In this document: positions 59,765 through 64,000 of the stretch, piece by piece | Numbering within the stretch: position 1 is the stretch's first letter | Layout of the letters: each line of letters starts with the position of its first letter | NCBI GenBank assembly: GCA_015490805.1 | Contig: WFXC01000002.1 | Location: 34,437 to 98,436 of the forward strand | Reading direction: 5' to 3' | From: Candidatus Kapaibacterium sp. | Lineage (GTDB): Bacteria; Bacteroidota; Ignavibacteria; Kapaibacteriales; WFXC01 | DNA length: 64,000 nucleotides | Translations under genes and position numbers: made by a program | Notes under the pieces: generated by a model | The model's input: the letters and a program-made list of their open reading frames with translations, nothing else | Told to the model about the DNA's origin: nothing | Database searches by the model: none

Positions 59765-60853
59765 TTATACTCTATGAATCCGCGGATGCCCGGTATAATG
59801 CCGATGAATTCGGGCAACCTTTGCAATGCGCTCTTCTGCCAGCCGATTCGCTGCTTGCAACGGCAACATATTTTCAGCCTCAGCTTTCTGATAAATATTG
59901 AGCAGCGTGTTATAAATCGTTTCAACCCGCCGCAATGCCCGCTCCTTGTTGTATCCTTCCAACTCTGTAGCGACGTTAATTAACCCACCAGCGTTAATGA
60001 CGTAATCGGGGGCATATAAAATGTCCCGTTCTGCCAGCAACTGAGAATCTCGCTCTTCATCTTCCAGTTGATTATTTGCAGCACCAGCCACAATGGAGCA
60101 TTTTAATCGCGGGATAGTTCGCGTATTAATCACTCCACCTAAAGCGGCCGGGCAAAAAATGTCGCACTCGACATCATAGATTGCCTCAGGATCTACATAG
60201 ATAGCGCCCGTAGCATCACACACTTTTTCCGCCTTTTCTCGATAAATATCAGTGATGTACACCTTCGCCCCTTCTTTGGTAAGATATTCCGCCAGATGGG
60301 AAGCAACGTGCCCGGCACCCTGAATGGCGACGGTGCGATTGGAGAGGGAATCGGATCCGAATTTATACTTCGTCGAGGCTTTCATCCCGTGATACACGCC
60401 ATAGGCGGTAAAAGGAGAAGGATCACCGCTACCGCCCGGTCCCAGAACACCAGTGACGTACTGAGTTTCCATCCGAATCCATTCCATATCGTAGACGGAA
60501 GTCCCAACATCTTCAGCGGTAATGTAATGCCCACCTAATGCTTCCACAAATCGGCCGTAGGCACGAAACAGAATTTCGTTTTTATCCTTGTTCGGATCGC
60601 CGATGATCACTGCCTTCCCGCCTCCCAGGTTCAAGCCGGCTGCTGCTGCCTTGTATGTCATTGCCCGGGAGAGCCGCAACACGTCATACAAAGCATCTGC
60701 CGTCGATTGATAATTCCACATCCGCGTGCCGCCAAGCGCTGGACCTAAGGTTGTATCGTGAATTGCAATGATGGCTTTCAACCCGACTTCCCCATCTTGG
60801 CAGAAAACCACCTGCTCATGATCCTGTTCTGCTAACAATTCAAACATTTCCAT
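59765..60853 (-). CDS. Leucine/Glu/Phe/Val-type amino acid dehydrogenase
   Basis: GLKAIIAIHDTTLGPALGGTRMWNY, AAAGLNLGGGKAVIIGDP, VAIQGAGHVASHLAEYLTKEGAKVYITDI. Confidence 0.93.
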   Translation of the reverse strand: MEMFELLAEQDHEQVVFCQDGEVGLKAIIAIHDTTLGPALGGTRMWNYQSTADALYDVLRLSRAMTYKAAAAGLNLGGGKAVIIGDPNKDKNEILFRAYGRFVEALGGHYITAEDVGTSVYDMEWIRMETQYVTGVLGPGGSGDPSPFTAYGVYHGMKASTKYKFGSDSLSNRTVAIQGAGHVASHLAEYLTKEGAKVYITDIYREKAEKVCDATGAIYVDPEAIYDVECDIFCPAALGGVINTRTIPRLKCSIVAGAANNQLEDEERDSQLLAERDILYAPDYVINAGGLINVATELEGYNKERALRRVETIYNTLLNIYQKAEAENMLPLQAANRLAEERIAKVARIHRHYTGHPRIHRV

Positions 60854-60908
60854 AGCAGTCCCCTTTCTTACCTTGTCCTCTCACCTCTTCACAAAAGCTA
60901 TAGAACGA

Positions 60909-60916
60909 CAAAAATA
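60909..60916 (-). promoter_or_regulatory. TAnnTTTG-type -7 box candidate upstream of the amino acid dehydrogenase
   Basis: TATTTTTG on minus strand, 55 nt upstream of the start. Confidence 0.35.
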
Positions 60917-61051
60917 CAAAAAACGCTACAATAATGGGGCGAACGAAGTATAAAGCTATCCTTCGGGAATCGCCCCGTACACAGTACATCAAAATGCGCT
61001 TCTGCACGTCCTCATTTTGCGGTAGTGCTCTCTGGATCGAGGAATCGAATA

Positions 61052-61993
61052 ATGATACAGAACCGTGTTTCCCGGCGGCGGTTTATCAAACTTGCTGCTC
61101 TTGTAGCGGGAGCAACAGCTCTCCGCCCCATCTATGATCGTGCCACTACTGCTTATGGTTGCGTTCCTCCACCTCACTCCCCTGCTATTGACCAATGGAG
61201 CTCAGATACTATCACCTTGGGATGGATTGGTCACTCCACAATTCTTATTCGCTTTTTCGATCGCTGGATTTTAACGGATCCTCTCCTGTTCGACCGTATC
61301 GGTATTGATGTTTTTGGACTGATTACCCTGGGACCGCAACGAATCTTTGCGCCAGCCCTTACACTGGAACAACTACCTAAACCCGACCTTGTGCTTCTGT
61401 CCCACGCCCATATGGATCACATAGATACTCCATCGCTTCGAGCTCTGACCGAGCGCTTTCCCAAACAGTTGACTGTCATTACCGCTGCCAATACGGCTGA
61501 CATCATCAAATCTTGTGCCTGGAAACAACTCGTTGAATTAGACTGGGGGGAGCAACATCGGTTCGCAGGCTTAACAGTGGAAGCAATACCGGTTAAACAC
61601 TTTGGATGGCGCTTCCCGTGGGAACGCGACCGCTCCCGCGGTGCTCAAAACGGCCGTAGTTACAATGCGTATCTGCTGGAGTACCGCAATCGAACGATTG
61701 TTTTTGGAGGTGATACGGCTTTCACTGATTCTTTCTCCCGGTACTCGAACATCGACATCGCCCTCCTTCCTATTGGAGCATATAAGCCGTGGCGCCACGC
61801 CCACTGCACACCCGAAGAAGCTATTGAAATGGCACAAATGATGGGAGCATCCATCGTTGCTCCAATGCATTGTACCACCTTCCTCCACGGGCGGGAACCG
61901 TTCTGGGAACCACCGAAACGATTCCTGACGGCTATCCGCAGGACATCTTTGACCCCGGCGTGGATTACCGTGGGACAAAGTTTCGTTCTATGA
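61052..61993 (+). CDS. MBL-fold metal-dependent hydrolase (UlaG/NAPE-PLD-like) with Tat-like signal
   Basis: SRRRFIKLAALVAGATA; GWIGHSTILIRF, LLSHAHMDHIDTPSL, VFGGDTAFTDSFSRY. Confidence 0.88.
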   Translation: MIQNRVSRRRFIKLAALVAGATALRPIYDRATTAYGCVPPPHSPAIDQWSSDTITLGWIGHSTILIRFFDRWILTDPLLFDRIGIDVFGLITLGPQRIFAPALTLEQLPKPDLVLLSHAHMDHIDTPSLRALTERFPKQLTVITAANTADIIKSCAWKQLVELDWGEQHRFAGLTVEAIPVKHFGWRFPWERDRSRGAQNGRSYNAYLLEYRNRTIVFGGDTAFTDSFSRYSNIDIALLPIGAYKPWRHAHCTPEEAIEMAQMMGASIVAPMHCTTFLHGREPFWEPPKRFLTAIRRTSLTPAWITVGQSFVL

Positions 61994-62128
61994 TTGCTTT
62001 CCTTTTTTCCCTTGAGCGAAACAATAGTGAGCACAGAAAACCTTGAAGTCCCCGTCGTTGTTGTATCATTATTGACCCAAAAGTTGCAAATTTGCGAGGT
62101 GGGAAAGTTGAACAGGTGCAGCAACACA

Positions 62129-64000
62129 ATGAGACACCGACATATATGGACTGTCAGTGGAATACTATGGCTTCTGAGCTGTATTGCCGCAGGTACTATT
62201 AGCGGTTCTTTTGCCTGGGAAATCTTTCTTGTTGGCACCCTTATCTTCGGTGCTGCTATCTACCTTGCACAGCAACTGTCTCCTCTGGTATATGCCATAT
62301 TCAACCTCGCTGCTGCTGCTGCCCTGTTCTTTGGCTTTCACACTCCTGCCGTGGCAGCAATTTATGCTCTTTGCCACTTAGTTACTTTGAGTTTGTTGCG
62401 GGACATCCCCAGTTTCGCGACTTTTAGCGGCGCTGGCATCCTTGCCCTTCTTACCAGTCTGTGGCTGGACACTGGCTTTACCACTGCTTACTTCTGGTTG
62501 GGACTGGCCAGTTGGATTCTGCTCAGCCTGCTGACTGGTTGGACGCTGTGGCAGCTCCGCTACGCAGAGCAGCAGCGGCATCAATGGCAACAGCAAGCAC
62601 AGCAGCGGCAGCAGCAACTGGAAGAACTCCAGCAGCAGATAGCCGAGCTGCAACAACAAATTACGGCAGCACAGCAGCAAGCAGTGCAAGAACAACAACG
62701 ACTGGAAAATCGATGTAAGCAGGTCTCTGAAGGTCTCCGGATCTGCCGCCAGGCGATGGAACAATTGGCATCGTATAAGCTGGGCTTCCACCTGCCAGAA
62801 ACCAGCGAACCAATGGTGGATCAGGTCATCGAAGCACTCAAAACGGCAGAGAAAAATTTGAGCATGATGCTCCTCTACTACCAAAGCCTTTCCTCCAACC
62901 TGGCACAGTCAGCAGATGTCATTGCAGAGCATGCCAAAACGGTTCAGAAGCTGCTGGAAGATCAAGCAGCCCAAGTCACTGGATTAGCCTCGGCAGTTGA
63001 AGAATTGAGCAGTACGGCTGAGGATGTAGCGCGTACTGTGACGGTCACCGCAGAAACGTCCGAGCAAACAGCACAACAAGCAGAAGAAGGACAACAAGCT
63101 ATTGCAAAAACGATCGACGAAATGAAAGCGATTATCGAATTAGTCCAGCAAACGACTAAATCGGTAGAAGCACTCAGCGAATCCTCCACTCAGATCAATG
63201 CCATTGTGCAGATGATTGAAGAAATTGCGGAGCAAATTAACCTGCTGGCTCTCAATGCCGCCATTGAAGCAGCCCGAGCCGGTGATGCCGGACGAGGTTT
63301 TGCTGTTGTTGCAGATGAAGTTCGCCGGTTAGCCGAACGAACGCAAGAAGCAACGCGCGAAATTGCTGCGATGATCGAGCGGGTTCACTCTCAAACACAG
63401 GAAACGGTAGCGATTGTCAATGAGAGTAACGAAAAAGCAGAAACAGGAATCGAATTAGCAGAGGAAGCTGGCGAAGCACTGGAGAAAATTGTCCGGGGCA
63501 TCGCGACGGTCAGCGACCAGGTATCCCAGATTGCTACAGCGGTTCAGCAGCAGGCCAGTACAACAGCGGAAATGAGTCGGAACATTGGTGAACTCCGAGA
63601 ACGGTTTAGCAATATTGAGCAGAGTGTTGCTGAAGTCACCAATGAACAGGAAACCTTAGCTCGAGAAACGAAAAATCTTCAGGAAATTGCTTTTGAGTTT
63701 GACGTTGGCGAGGAGCGGCGCCAGTTCATTGAGATCACGCGGCAGCGGGCACAGCAATTTGCTCAGGAATGTGCTCGAATTCTGGAAGAAGGGATTCAGA
63801 AGGGCATTATATCCGAAGAAGACCTGTTTGATCGCACGTACGAGCCAATCCCGAACACCAACCCTCAAAAATACCACACCAAATTCGACGCGTTCACCGA
63901 TAAATACATCCAGGACGTGGAAGAAAAATATCTGGCAATGGATGAGCGGTATCGCTTCGCTATTTTGGTGGACGACAATGGCTATGTACCCAGTCACAAT
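62129..64000 (+). CDS. Methyl-accepting chemotaxis protein, partial (runs off right edge), with C-terminal sensor-like region after the signalling domain
   Basis: Hand translation from ATG 62129: hydrophobic N-terminus, Q-rich coil, [47 protein letters not shown], then [47 protein letters not shown]; not in the ORF track because it has no stop in the window. Confidence 0.92.
   Translation, partial: MRHRHIWTVSGILWLLSCIAAGTISGSFAWEIFLVGTLIFGAAIYLAQQLSPLVYAIFNLAAAAALFFGFHTPAVAAIYALCHLVTLSLLRDIPSFATFSGAGILALLTSLWLDTGFTTAYFWLGLASWILLSLLTGWTLWQLRYAEQQRHQWQQQAQQRQQQLEELQQQIAELQQQITAAQQQAVQEQQRLENRCKQVSEGLRICRQAMEQLASYKLGFHLPETSEPMVDQVIEALKTAEKNLSMMLLYYQSLSSNLAQSADVIAEHAKTVQKLLEDQAAQVTGLASAVEELSSTAEDVARTVTVTAETSEQTAQQAEEGQQAIAKTIDEMKAIIELVQQTTKSVEALSESSTQINAIVQMIEEIAEQINLLALNAAIEAARAGDAGRGFAVVADEVRRLAERTQEATREIAAMIERVHSQTQETVAIVNESNEKAETGIELAEEAGEALEKIVRGIATVSDQVSQIATAVQQQASTTAEMSRNIGELRERFSNIEQSVAEVTNEQETLARETKNLQEIAFEFDVGEERRQFIEITRQRAQQFAQECARILEEGIQKGIISEEDLFDRTYEPIPNTNPQKYHTKFDAFTDKYIQDVEEKYLAMDERYRFAILVDDNGYVPSHN

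Noticed and set aside
62378-62884. 168-aa Leu-rich minus-strand ORF
   Set aside because: Antisense of the CAG-rich (Gln-rich) coil of the MCP, which produces poly-Leu on the opposite strand.
1-64000. Search by eye for rRNA, tRNA, SRP RNA, RNase P RNA and tmRNA signatures
   Set aside because: No convincing conserved cores seen; a tRNAscan/Infernal run is needed to be certain.

Overview
This 64 kb window is a gene-dense bacterial chromosome segment. Gene content suggests a member of the Bacteroidota/Chlorobiota (FCB) group, possibly a thermophile; this placement is inference. The supporting signals are candidate T9SS-type C-terminal domains, a PorE-like PD40/CRD/OmpA protein, a ba3-type (B-family) heme-copper oxidase, an HpnC/HpnD pair, an MqnA-like protein and recurrent TAnnTTTG promoter-like boxes. 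I saw no rRNA, tRNA, CRISPR array, prophage or transposase. Most of the window is housekeeping: sdhB, miaB, secG, ruvC, yebC, recJ, rsgA, manC, rpmH-rnpA-yidD-yidC, lipB, lpd, lysS, smc, nusB and a Leu/Glu-type dehydrogenase. Three genes are absent from the ORF track and were read by hand: rpmH (50 aa), a 43-aa oxidase subunit IIa-like peptide, and a large MCP running off the right edge. The main points for follow-up are: (1) a ba3 oxidase operon in which subunit I has a long acidic C-terminal tail and the operon-leading cytochrome c has a polybasic one; (2) a zinc-type dehydrogenase fused in frame to a ~100-aa histone-H1-like Lys/Ala/Thr tail; (3) a CoxD/CoxE/CoxF-like maturation module with no CO-dehydrogenase subunits, overlapping squalene-synthesis genes; (4) an intergenic palindromic repeat family found at three places in the first 9 kb; (5) large secreted multidomain proteins (cohesin/dockerin, subtilase with YCF48-like repeats).
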